A program made the translations under genes and the position numbers. Positions 17,527 through 26,909 of a DNA stretch of 36,831 nt are shown here, in pieces. The notes below the pieces were generated by a model. That model was not told where the DNA came from, did not search any database, and was given only the letters and a program-made list of their open reading frames with translations. Within the stretch, counting starts at the first letter, position 1, and the number at the start of each line of letters is the position of its first letter. This stretch comes from an uncultured Prevotella sp. (GTDB taxonomy: Bacteria > Bacteroidota > Bacteroidia > Bacteroidales > Bacteroidaceae): NCBI GenBank assembly GCA_946409435.1, contig CAMJWJ010000012.1:1-36831 (forward strand), given 5' to 3'.

Positions 17527-20500
17527 ATGAAAAATATGAGACTTTTACAGACATTACTGCTGTGCGTGATGACTGTCCTCACGGCACAAGCCAAGGGATG
17601 GAACCAGCAGGAGTACAAGCAGATTGAGCAGAGCATACGCATGCCGCAGTTTGCTGACAAGATGTACGACATCACCAAGTTCGGAGCCAAGACCACCAAC
17701 ACAGCTGCCAAGAACCAGCAGGCCATCCAGAAGGCCATCGACAAGTGTTCGAAGAAGGGCGGAGGCCGCGTGGTCATTCCTGCCGGACAGAAGTTCCTGA
17801 CAGCTGCCATTCAGCTCAAGTCGGGTGTCAACCTCGTCGTCGAGGAAGGCGCCGTGCTGGAGTTTGCCTTCGAGCCGGAGCTGTACCCCATCGTGCCTAC
17901 ACGCTGGGAGGGACTGGACTGCTGGAACCTCTCGCCACTGATCTACGCCTACCAAGCCAAGGACATTGCCATCACTGGCAAGGGTACCATCGACGGTGGC
18001 GGTTCGCGGGAGACTTGGTGGCCGTGGTGCGGCAGCAAGAAGTTCGGCATGAAGGAGGGCGGCATCGGACAGAATATGGGTGCCCGTGCCCGTCTGCTGA
18101 AATATGCCGAGGACGGTGTGCCCATGGACGAGCGTCGCTTCGGCCCGAAGGACGGACTGCGCCCGCAGATGATCAACCTGAACCAGTGCGAAGGTATTCT
18201 CATTGAGGGCGTCACCCTGCTGCGCTCGCCATTCTGGGTCATTCATCCTCTGCTGTCGAAGGACATCACCGTGCGTGGTGTGCACATCAACAATGACGGT
18301 CCCAACGGCGACGGCTGCGACCCGGAATCGTGCGACCGTGTGCTGATAGAGGGGTGCTTCTTCAACACTGGTGACGACTGCATCGCCATCAAGAGCGGAC
18401 GTAACAACGACGGACGTGAGGGCGGACAGGGCAAATATGCCGGAACACCGTCGAAGAACATCATTATCCGCAACTGTAAGATGCAGAACGGGCACGGAGG
18501 CGTGGTCATCGGCTCGGAAATCAGCGGCGGTTGCCAGAACGTCTATGCAGAGAACTGCGAGATGGACTCTCCCTCGCTGGACCGTGTGCTGCGTATCAAG
18601 ACGAACTCCTGCCGTGGCGGCATCATCGAGAACATCAATATGCGCAACGTCACCGTCGGACAGTGTGGCGAGGCTGTGCTCAAGCTCAACACCGACTACG
18701 AGCCACGCGAGGTGTGCTGTCGCGGTTTCTATCCCACCATCCGCAATGTCACGATGGAGAACGTCACTTGTAAGAAGTCGAAATACGGTGTCATGATCGT
18801 CGGTTACCAAGACCCGAAGCTGGCCAACACCATCAACAACATCACCGTCAGGAACTGCCAGTTCGACGGCGTCTATAGCAAGCCCATCCATCAGGTCGGA
18901 CTGGCTCAGGACGTCACCTACGACAACCTCACCATCAATGGTTCGTTGGTATTGCAGAACCCGCCATACAAGCACTACTCAGAGTGGCTGACCTACTCGG
19001 AGATGAAGCGCGTTCCAGAGTCGTACATGCTCGATTTCGCCACCAAGCCCAAATGGAGCTACGTCATGGGCATCGAACTAGAGGGCATGCTCGACACCTA
19101 CCTGCGCTATGGTGGCGAAGACATCCGCAAGTACTGCCAGATGTACACCGACAAGATGATCGACGAACAGGGAAACATCACCGGCTACAACATCCTGGAC
19201 TACAACCTCGACAACATCCGCACAGGACACTTCGTCACACGCATGTACCAGAAGTGGCCGGAGCCAAAGAACCTGCTGGCTATGAAGACCATGATGAAGC
19301 AGCTGCAGGACCAGCCGCGAACCATCGCCGACAAGGTGTTCTGGCATAAGGCCATCTATGCCTATCAGGTATGGCTCGACGGCATATTCATGGGACTACC
19401 CTACCGCTGCCTGACGGCACCCATCACGGAGAAGGTAAAAGATGTAAAAGGTAAAAAAGTAAAGAAAGCCAAGACTGACCCCGTCATCGACATCTACGAC
19501 GATGCCGTCAACCAGCTGAAGATTACCTACGAGCGTACCCTCGACCATAAGACAGGACTGAACCGCCATGCCTACGACGAGACACGTAAGACATTCTGGG
19601 CTGACAAGGAGACCGGACTCTCACAGCATTGCTGGGGACGCGCTCAAGGATGGTACACCATGGCTCTTATCGAGGTGCTTGACGCACTGCCCGACGACTA
19701 TGCCCGAAAGCAGGAGGTCATCGACCTGCTGGTGAAGGACTTCGACGCCATCCTGAAGTGGCAGGACAAGAAGAGCGGTGTGTGGTACCAGGTCATGGAC
19801 AGCCCCGACCGCGAGGGTAACTACCTTGAGTCTACCTGCTCGGCCATGTTCACCTACGCACTGCTGAAAGCCTATCGCAAGGGATATGTCGGTGCAAAAT
19901 ACCGCGATGCCGGCATCAAGGCTTACAAGGGCATGATCAACAACTTCATCCGTGTGAACAGCGACAAGACCATCTCGCTGACCAACTGCTGCAGCGTGGC
20001 CGGCCTCGGACCTGCTGCCACACCAGAGGTGGAGGCTGCCCTGAAGAAGGTCAACCCCAAAGGCAGCGTCAAGGAAAACAAGCGCCGCGACGGAGGATTC
20101 AAATACTATCTGAGTGAGCCTATCCGCGACAACGATGCAAAAGGTATCGGCCCGTTCATCTGGGCGTCACTGGAAATGGAAATGCTCGGTTATACGACAG
20201 AAAACACAACAGCCTCGATTGACCGCGAGGCTGTTCTTTTTCGCAACAACCCGATAATTACTGCTGCTGACCCGCTAGCATCGCTGACCGTCGGCAATGG
20301 CCACTTCGCCACCACCGTTGACGTAACTGGCATGCAGACCTACCTTGACGACTACAAGAAAGGCATCCCCCTTTGTGCCATGAGCGACTGGGGATGGCAC
20401 TCGTTCCCCAACATACAGGGCCTTAAGCCGTCAGACAGCGAGAAGATATTCAATCTCGGCCACGGACATCCTGAGGTCTATGCCATAGAATACAAGAGCA

Positions 20501-22395
20501 GCAAGGGTGATGCACCCCGCAACGTGGCTGCCACGGAGTATCTCCGCGTCAACCCTCACCGCCTGAACCTTGGTGCCGTGGGTATTGCCCTGCAAGATGC
20601 CAACGGACAATCCATTGCGTTGAAAGCACTTACTGACATCCACCAGCAACTGGAACTGTGGAACGGACAAATCATATCCAACTACAATGCCGATGGACAA
20701 CCCGTCAGCGTGACCACGCTCGGAGTACACGACCGTGATGCTGTAGCCTACCGCATCAGCACACCACTGCTGAAGAAAGGACAGGCTGCTGTCACCATCC
20801 ATCTGCCCTATCCTACTGGCAAGCATGCCGACGATGCTGCCGATTGGAGCAGTATCGACCGGCACTCCTCTCGTATCCTTCTAAACAAGAAAGACGCTAA
20901 CTTCGCTGAAATTGAGCATAAGATTGACTACACCACCTATTATTTATTTATAAGGTGGGAGGGTGATGCCCAACTGACCGAAGCTACCCCTCACGGCTAC
21001 CTGCTTTCCACCAACAACGACGTGCTGGCTTTTGAAGTGGAATACCTCAGCAAAGAGCGTGCAGAGGCTCGTCACGTCGTACTTCCCTTCCGTTTCTCCG
21101 ATGTCCAAAAGGCCACCCAGAAGTATTGGCATAGTTTCTGGACAGAAACCGCGTTTGTCGATTTCGGCCAGTGTACTGACCCACGTGCCAAGGAACTGGA
21201 GCGACGCGTGGTATTGTCGCAATACCTCACGCGCATCAACTGCGCCAACAACATGCCGCCACAAGAGACGGGCCTGACCTACAACTCATGGTTTGGCCGT
21301 CCGCATTTAGAGATGACGTGGTGGCATGCCGTCGATTTCGCCCTCTGGAAACAGCCAAAAGTGGTTGAACGGATGCTCGACTGGTACAACAAAATAGCCT
21401 ATCCAGAAGCCAAAAAGATAGCACAACGCCAGGGATTTAAGGGAATACGCTGGATGAAGATGACAGACCCGTGGGCGGGCGAGGCACCTTCTAATACCGG
21501 TTCGTTCCTCATCTGGCAGCAGCCACACTACATCTATATGGCTGAGGAGATGTACCGTGCCAACTCCAGCAAGGAGACACTCGCAAAATATGCTAAACAG
21601 GTGGAAGAGACTGCTGACTTTATGGCCGACTTCGTCAGCTACGACAAGAAGTCCGGCAAGTATTACCTGCAGGGAGCTACCGCCATGCAGGAGTCCATGT
21701 CGAAGGACTTCTCGTACAACCATCCATTCGAGCTGGCCTACTGGCAGTACGGCCTCAGCGTAGCTAACCAGTGGCGTGAGCGTCAGGGCTTGGAGCGCAA
21801 CGCTGAGTGGGACAAGATAACAGCCAACATGGCACCCCTACCTCTGACAAAAGACGGTATCATCACTGCCGGCATGCCCAAGGGAAAGACTGACAACCTA
21901 AAGAGTTTCGACCCCTTCGATGCCGTGGCCAGCGGTGCCAAGCCTGCCGTCAGCACCGAGACTTTCGCAGAAAAATGCCGCAACGACCACCCCGCCTGTC
22001 TTGGCGCCTTCGGGCTGCTGCCTGCCAGTGCGGTATGTTGCGACTCAGTCGCAACAAACAAAACGCTAGACTGGGTGATGCAAAACTGGAACTGGGCCAC
22101 TACATGGGGCTGGGACTACGGCATGACAGCCATGGCGGCTGCAAGACTGGGCCAGCCAGAGACAGCCTTAAAGGCCCTGCTCATTGACACGCAGAAGAAC
22201 ACCTACCTGAAGAACGGCCACAACTTCCAGACCGCCGACCGTCTGCGCCTCTATCTGCCTGGCAATGGTGCCCTGCTCACGGCTGTCGCCATGATGTGTG
22301 CTGGATGGGACGGTTGTACTGAACCGCTGAATCCAGGATTCCCGAAGGACGGCCGTTGGAACGTACGCTGGGAAGGTATTCAGCGCGCACAATGA
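17527..22395 (+). CDS. Multidomain secreted pectinase: GH28 polygalacturonase + GH105 unsaturated rhamnogalacturonyl hydrolase + C-terminal uncharacterised glycosidase-like domain
   Basis: GH28 motifs GPNGDGCDPESC, TGDDCIAIKSG, GHGGVVIGSE, RIK; GH105 motif HCWGRAQGWYTMALIEVLD and terminal GPFIWASLEME; third region begins IDREAVLFRNNPIITAADPLASLTVGNGHFATTVDVTG. Confidence 0.9.
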   Translation: MKNMRLLQTLLLCVMTVLTAQAKGWNQQEYKQIEQSIRMPQFADKMYDITKFGAKTTNTAAKNQQAIQKAIDKCSKKGGGRVVIPAGQKFLTAAIQLKSGVNLVVEEGAVLEFAFEPELYPIVPTRWEGLDCWNLSPLIYAYQAKDIAITGKGTIDGGGSRETWWPWCGSKKFGMKEGGIGQNMGARARLLKYAEDGVPMDERRFGPKDGLRPQMINLNQCEGILIEGVTLLRSPFWVIHPLLSKDITVRGVHINNDGPNGDGCDPESCDRVLIEGCFFNTGDDCIAIKSGRNNDGREGGQGKYAGTPSKNIIIRNCKMQNGHGGVVIGSEISGGCQNVYAENCEMDSPSLDRVLRIKTNSCRGGIIENINMRNVTVGQCGEAVLKLNTDYEPREVCCRGFYPTIRNVTMENVTCKKSKYGVMIVGYQDPKLANTINNITVRNCQFDGVYSKPIHQVGLAQDVTYDNLTINGSLVLQNPPYKHYSEWLTYSEMKRVPESYMLDFATKPKWSYVMGIELEGMLDTYLRYGGEDIRKYCQMYTDKMIDEQGNITGYNILDYNLDNIRTGHFVTRMYQKWPEPKNLLAMKTMMKQLQDQPRTIADKVFWHKAIYAYQVWLDGIFMGLPYRCLTAPITEKVKDVKGKKVKKAKTDPVIDIYDDAVNQLKITYERTLDHKTGLNRHAYDETRKTFWADKETGLSQHCWGRAQGWYTMALIEVLDALPDDYARKQEVIDLLVKDFDAILKWQDKKSGVWYQVMDSPDREGNYLESTCSAMFTYALLKAYRKGYVGAKYRDAGIKAYKGMINNFIRVNSDKTISLTNCCSVAGLGPAATPEVEAALKKVNPKGSVKENKRRDGGFKYYLSEPIRDNDAKGIGPFIWASLEMEMLGYTTENTTASIDREAVLFRNNPIITAADPLASLTVGNGHFATTVDVTGMQTYLDDYKKGIPLCAMSDWGWHSFPNIQGLKPSDSEKIFNLGHGHPEVYAIEYKSSKGDAPRNVAATEYLRVNPHRLNLGAVGIALQDANGQSIALKALTDIHQQLELWNGQIISNYNADGQPVSVTTLGVHDRDAVAYRISTPLLKKGQAAVTIHLPYPTGKHADDAADWSSIDRHSSRILLNKKDANFAEIEHKIDYTTYYLFIRWEGDAQLTEATPHGYLLSTNNDVLAFEVEYLSKERAEARHVVLPFRFSDVQKATQKYWHSFWTETAFVDFGQCTDPRAKELERRVVLSQYLTRINCANNMPPQETGLTYNSWFGRPHLEMTWWHAVDFALWKQPKVVERMLDWYNKIAYPEAKKIAQRQGFKGIRWMKMTDPWAGEAPSNTGSFLIWQQPHYIYMAEEMYRANSSKETLAKYAKQVEETADFMADFVSYDKKSGKYYLQGATAMQESMSKDFSYNHPFELAYWQYGLSVANQWRERQGLERNAEWDKITANMAPLPLTKDGIITAGMPKGKTDNLKSFDPFDAVASGAKPAVSTETFAEKCRNDHPACLGAFGLLPASAVCCDSVATNKTLDWVMQNWNWATTWGWDYGMTAMAAARLGQPETALKALLIDTQKNTYLKNGHNFQTADRLRLYLPGNGALLTAVAMMCAGWDGCTEPLNPGFPKDGRWNVRWEGIQRAQ
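20208..20241 (+). other. Terminator-like hairpin plus T-tract inside the CDS at the GH105/third-domain junction
   Basis: AACAGCCTCG (20208-20217), 8-nt loop, CGAGGCTGTT (20226-20235), then CTTTTT. Confidence 0.85.
22036..22056. repeat. 21-nt perfect inverted repeat inside the GH28-GH105-X gene
   Basis: TGTTGCGACT-C-AGTCGCAACA, 10-bp arms and 1-nt centre, within the segment SAVCCDSVATNKT. Confidence 0.9.
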
Positions 22396-22416
22396 CTCAC
22401 AGACTTAGGTGACACC

Positions 22417-22428
22417 GTAAACGTTTAC
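22417..22428. promoter_or_regulatory. Palindrome GTAAACGTTTAC, LacI/CcpA-family-like operator candidate
   Basis: Perfect 12-bp palindrome with central CG, in the gap between the two pectinolytic genes. Confidence 0.5.
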
Positions 22429-22457
22429 AGGGGAATTAACAGGAGTTATTCCCCTGT
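22427..22457. terminator. Hairpin ACAGGGGAAT...ATTCCCCTGT between the pectinolytic genes
   Basis: 10-bp perfect stem, 11-nt loop; only a weak T-run follows. Confidence 0.5.
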
Positions 22458-22473
22458 TCTCATGTAAATTACC

Positions 22474-22481
22474 TATCTTTG
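22474..22481 (+). promoter_or_regulatory. Candidate -7 element TATCTTTG upstream of the pectate lyase
   Basis: Matches TAnnTTTG, 29 nt before the ATG. Confidence 0.5.
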
Positions 22482-22509
22482 CAGCAGAAAACGAATCAAA
22501 TATACGACG

Positions 22510-24255
22510 ATGAAAAGACAACTACTCTTTCTTTTTGCCACAGTGCTGTCGCTGATGGCTTATGCCCAAGACCAAGTTCCGGCATTCCCAGGTGCTGAAG
22601 GCCACGGCCGCTACGTCACTGGCGGACGAGGCGGTACGGTGGTACACGTCACCAACCTGAAGAACAGCGGCACGGGGTCGTTCCGTGCAGCAGTCACCGG
22701 CGGCTCGAAACGCATCATTGTCTTCGACGTGGCAGGTGTCATACCCCTGACCAGCGACATTACGTTCAAGGACAACATCACCATCTGCGGCGAGACGGCC
22801 CCCTACCCCGGCATCACGCTACGTTACTATACGGTGCGCCCCGGTGCCAACAACATCATCCGTTTCATCCGCTTCCGTCGTGGACAGGAGAAGGACATCA
22901 ACGACGGTGCCGACGCCACATGGCAGCGCAACAAGACGGGCATCATCTTCGACCACTGTTCCTTCTCGTGGAGCATCGACGAGGTAGCATCCTTCTACGA
23001 CAACAACAACTTCACCATGCAGTGGTGTACTGTAGGCGAGAGTCTGGTGGATGCAGGCCACGGCAAGGGCGCCCACGGCTATGGCGGCATCTGGGGAGGC
23101 AAGCTGGCCTCGTTCCACCACAACCTGATACTGCACGTTGCCAACCGCTCGCCGCGTTTCAACGGTGCCCGCTACAACTGGACGGGCTATACCGGCAACA
23201 AGCTGTACAGCCAATACAACTGGAAGAACGCCGTACAGGCTGAAAACGTCGACTTCCGCAACTGCGTGGTCTACAATGCCAACGGATGCTACGGAGGACC
23301 TGGCGGTGGACAAATCAACATGGTGGGCAACTACTACAAGAGCGGTCCTGCTGCCAGCGTAACCCGACTGACCACCGTCAGCATCGGCAACAGCGGTAAT
23401 TCAAAAGACAATGAGACATTCTGGGACATGACCAGCCGCTACTTCCTCGACGGCAACCAGATAGACGGCAAAGATGCCAGCTGGGAGAAGATGTCATACG
23501 ACAGTGGCATACCCACGCTGAACGGTCAGCGATATACCAACGACCCCAACCACTACTACGGCGAGGACCTCACCTACACACAAATTAACGGTACTGACTG
23601 CCTGCCCATCAAGCTGGACGACGCTGCACCTATTGGCGAGATGACCACCCACACGGCTCCCATCGCCTTCGACAAAGTGCTTGACTATGCCGGTGCCTCG
23701 ATGTATCGTGACGAGGTGGACGAGCGCTATGCCAACGAGGCACGCACTGGAACAGCTACCTACAAGGGATCTGTCACCAACAAGTGGGGACTCATTGACG
23801 TTGTGGCCGACTGCGAAGGCTACACCGAAGCTAACTTCCCCACCGGCCAGCGCGAGGCAGGCTACGACACCGACGGTGATGGCATACCAGATGAGTGGGA
23901 GGTGGCCAACGGCCTGAACCCCAACCTCAAGAGCGACGGTGCCAAGAAGACGCTCGACACCGAGCGTGGATGGTACACCAATCTGGAAGTCTATCTCAGC
24001 TCCATTACCGAGGACATCATGAAGGCTGGCAACGCCGACGGTGACAGCAACTTCACAGAATACTATCCGAGTTATAAGAAACCTGGCATAAAGGGTGACA
24101 TGAACGGTGACGGTGTAGTCAACGCACTCGACATCCAGATCATCATTAATGCATCAATTGAAGGCTCTACTGATGCGATGTTCGACATGAATGGTGACGG
24201 CATAACCAATGCGCTTGACATCCAGACAGTCATCATGATGGCCGCCGAAGTTTAG
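22510..24255 (+). CDS. Secreted PL1-like pectate lyase with thrombospondin-type-3-like calcium motif and C-terminal dockerin-like module
   Basis: PAFPGAEGHGRYVTGGRGGTVVHVTNLKNSGTGSFRAAV; DHCSFSWSIDE; DTDGDGIPDEWE; two DMNGDGxxNALDIQ repeats at the C-terminus. Confidence 0.9.
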   Translation: MKRQLLFLFATVLSLMAYAQDQVPAFPGAEGHGRYVTGGRGGTVVHVTNLKNSGTGSFRAAVTGGSKRIIVFDVAGVIPLTSDITFKDNITICGETAPYPGITLRYYTVRPGANNIIRFIRFRRGQEKDINDGADATWQRNKTGIIFDHCSFSWSIDEVASFYDNNNFTMQWCTVGESLVDAGHGKGAHGYGGIWGGKLASFHHNLILHVANRSPRFNGARYNWTGYTGNKLYSQYNWKNAVQAENVDFRNCVVYNANGCYGGPGGGQINMVGNYYKSGPAASVTRLTTVSIGNSGNSKDNETFWDMTSRYFLDGNQIDGKDASWEKMSYDSGIPTLNGQRYTNDPNHYYGEDLTYTQINGTDCLPIKLDDAAPIGEMTTHTAPIAFDKVLDYAGASMYRDEVDERYANEARTGTATYKGSVTNKWGLIDVVADCEGYTEANFPTGQREAGYDTDGDGIPDEWEVANGLNPNLKSDGAKKTLDTERGWYTNLEVYLSSITEDIMKAGNADGDSNFTEYYPSYKKPGIKGDMNGDGVVNALDIQIIINASIEGSTDAMFDMNGDGITNALDIQTVIMMAAEV

Positions 24256-24278
24256 GTCTGGCTGCTAATAAGCTCACA

Positions 24279-26897
24279 TCAGAACATCATGGTAAAGCCG
24301 AAGCGGACGCTATTTTTGCTACCGCGTACCGGCTCGTTATAGTTCATTCGACGCACATACTCTATCTGGAAGAAACGCAGGATGCCACGCACACCAGCTG
24401 AGATCTCCCAATAGGGTATGCGCGGATTCATGATACGCGTATCGTCGGGCAAGTACATGAGTACACGGCTGTCCTGATTGCGCTCCAGCGTAGGATTGTT
24501 CTTGTCAGAAAGTGCACCCCACAGCATCTTTACACCGATATACTCGCGCAGTCGCAGCTTCTTGATGAGCGGAATGCGGTTGAGTATCTTTCCCTGCATG
24601 TCCCAGTTCAGGTCGACACTGACGAAGCGGTCGTTGAGGAACTCCATGTTATAAAGCATGTTGAACATCTGCTTATGACTGAGGTACGACAGGTTAGAAG
24701 CTGGCATACACAACAGTGGGAACGGAACCTGACTCCACTGCACACCGCCTCGCGTGTAGAAGTCGATACGTCCCCAGCTGCTAAGCCACAGACGCTTGAA
24801 AATGCTGGCCTCGGTATAGTGGTAATGATAGTCGCCACCTAAGAAACCCTTGATACCCATTGTGTGACTCAGCGTCAGAATAGGAGCCTCGCGGTTGACT
24901 TTCAACCGGCGCTGCTTGGAGTTGGTATACAAAGCACCAGGGCTGTACTCTATCTCGGCACGCAACTCGGTAGTGCGGAAACTGATAGACCGCCGGTCTG
25001 CCAATAGTGGGTTGTCAGCCGACAATGGTGAGTTGTCAGCTGGTAATGGTGAATGACAAACTGGCACAAAGGCCATATTGCCTGCCGCCTCGTTCTTTTC
25101 TGCCTTCAGACTGAGCAGGGTGCGAAATCCCCAACGCTCCTCACGCTCGAAAGTCAGCTGCTGACGGTTGTAGAACTGCATCTTGTCGACCTTGGCCCAC
25201 TTCAAGGCGGTAAACATATTATCCTTGTCGGTAGTCAGGAACTTGTCTGACGGTGCATTGACGTCGTATGCTGTCAGAAACGAGATGTTACGCCGGGGAA
25301 ACTCGTCTGGCAGGTATTTCTTCCTATTCAGCGACCATGTCAGCAAACTACTGTAATAGGTTTTATGGCTCTTCCATCCTCGCGCCACGAAACCTTTCCA
25401 GAACAAGTGTGGAGAAAGGTTAGCCGTGGTCTGGGCCCCGATGCGGGTGCGCAGTCCGTCAATGAAGTTACTACTGATCATCGAGGTCACGGGACCAATG
25501 TCCACCTTGCTTTCCTCTCCTGTCTCGATGAAGTTCTCAGCCAGTAGTTTAAATCCCCAGAGCACAATCTTAAAGCCGGGCACCCGCTGCATTCTCTTCA
25601 GAAATTCATCCATCGAGCCTTCACTCTTCGTCAGTTCCACCTTACGATGCTGCTGCCAGAAAGCGACATCGCGTTTTCCTGCATCATGTTCCACAACGGT
25701 CTTCTCACGACCCTTGAACAGATCGTCGGGAATCTCGTTAAACTGATAGTCCGACAAGCGTGTACTACGGATAGCGACACCCTTCTGAATGAAGTCGAAC
25801 AGTACCAGCTCGACTATCATGTCGTCAACCGTCAGCACCCATTCGCCAGTAGGCAACTGGCTGAACTCCTGCACAACCTTCAAGCCCTCGACAAAGTTGA
25901 CGTCGGTCTGGTTAGGCAGGATCAGCTCGCAGCGCTTCACCTGGAACGAGGAGTCCTTCAGGATGTACAGGTCGCCACGAAAGCCAAAGTCCTGCTGGTT
26001 GTTGGGCAGGAAGTGCACATGAATACACGAGTCACGGTCAATCTTCAGCGTGTCCTCGATATAGTAACGGTAGAAGCTGATGGCTCCGCTGCCGATAGGC
26101 GACGTGAAGGGATGCTGCAGCAGACGTACCTGGTCGTCGTAGATATTAACGTCGGTGAATACGTCTTTAGACATTGTATTGAGTATGTCGCCTGTCTGGA
26201 AGAAGTTGTTGATGCCCACCGACTTCTGTCCCGTGACAATATTCTTCTCGTCGTGCGGACTACGCCGGTAGATACGCTTCGTCACTGTCTCGTCGACACT
26301 TGCAGGCAGTATCAGTTTGCCTGTCTGCTCGCACTTCTCCACCTGATTGGTCAGCCACTTATGCTTGCCAAACTTCTCGACCTGCTCGGGTTTCACGTCG
26401 TTGAGGGCCAGCGTCAGCTTTTGATACTTGGTATATTGGTAGTAGTCCCGGTTCGACAAGTCCGTGCGCTTTTTCTGCGCTATCACGTTACGCATCAGTT
26501 CTACGGCCGGATTGTTCTTGCGACTGTAGCGGCGGCGCTTGGCTTTCACCGTCACCTCCTTCAGTGCTCGCGTGTCCTCGCGCAGCGACACAAACAGGTT
26601 GTGGGTATCGGCCCCGATGTCAAACGTACGTGACCTATAGCCCAACACGCTGACCGTCAGTCTTCCGCCCTTGATATGCCGGATGGTGAAACGCCCGCTA
26701 TGGTCGGCGACTGTAGCCGCCTGCTTGCCCTTATACTGTATGCTGGCAAAACCAATGCTCTGCCCGCTGGCCTCATCCACCACATGTCCTGTGACTACCT
26801 GTTGAGCCACTACATTTACAGGCAGAATGGCAAAAATGATAAAAAGTAAAAAACATCCTACCCACTTGGGTACCATATTATAAAAACAGCTTATCAT
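24279..26897 (-). CDS. DUF5686-like outer-membrane protein with N-terminal carboxypeptidase-regulatory-like domain
   Basis: QQVVTGHVVDEASGQSIGFASIQYKGKQAATVADHSGRFTI (CarboxypepD_reg-like); long beta-rich C-terminus ending VRFGFTMMF. Confidence 0.82.
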   Translation of the reverse strand: MISCFYNMVPKWVGCFLLFIIFAILPVNVVAQQVVTGHVVDEASGQSIGFASIQYKGKQAATVADHSGRFTIRHIKGGRLTVSVLGYRSRTFDIGADTHNLFVSLREDTRALKEVTVKAKRRRYSRKNNPAVELMRNVIAQKKRTDLSNRDYYQYTKYQKLTLALNDVKPEQVEKFGKHKWLTNQVEKCEQTGKLILPASVDETVTKRIYRRSPHDEKNIVTGQKSVGINNFFQTGDILNTMSKDVFTDVNIYDDQVRLLQHPFTSPIGSGAISFYRYYIEDTLKIDRDSCIHVHFLPNNQQDFGFRGDLYILKDSSFQVKRCELILPNQTDVNFVEGLKVVQEFSQLPTGEWVLTVDDMIVELVLFDFIQKGVAIRSTRLSDYQFNEIPDDLFKGREKTVVEHDAGKRDVAFWQQHRKVELTKSEGSMDEFLKRMQRVPGFKIVLWGFKLLAENFIETGEESKVDIGPVTSMISSNFIDGLRTRIGAQTTANLSPHLFWKGFVARGWKSHKTYYSSLLTWSLNRKKYLPDEFPRRNISFLTAYDVNAPSDKFLTTDKDNMFTALKWAKVDKMQFYNRQQLTFEREERWGFRTLLSLKAEKNEAAGNMAFVPVCHSPLPADNSPLSADNPLLADRRSISFRTTELRAEIEYSPGALYTNSKQRRLKVNREAPILTLSHTMGIKGFLGGDYHYHYTEASIFKRLWLSSWGRIDFYTRGGVQWSQVPFPLLCMPASNLSYLSHKQMFNMLYNMEFLNDRFVSVDLNWDMQGKILNRIPLIKKLRLREYIGVKMLWGALSDKNNPTLERNQDSRVLMYLPDDTRIMNPRIPYWEISAGVRGILRFFQIEYVRRMNYNEPVRGSKNSVRFGFTMMF

Positions 26898-26909
26898 AGT
26901 TCTCTCAAC

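Noticed and set aside
17554-18975. 473-aa ORF antisense to the GH28 module
   Set aside because: Shadow ORF opposite a gene with clear catalytic motifs; no signal of its own.
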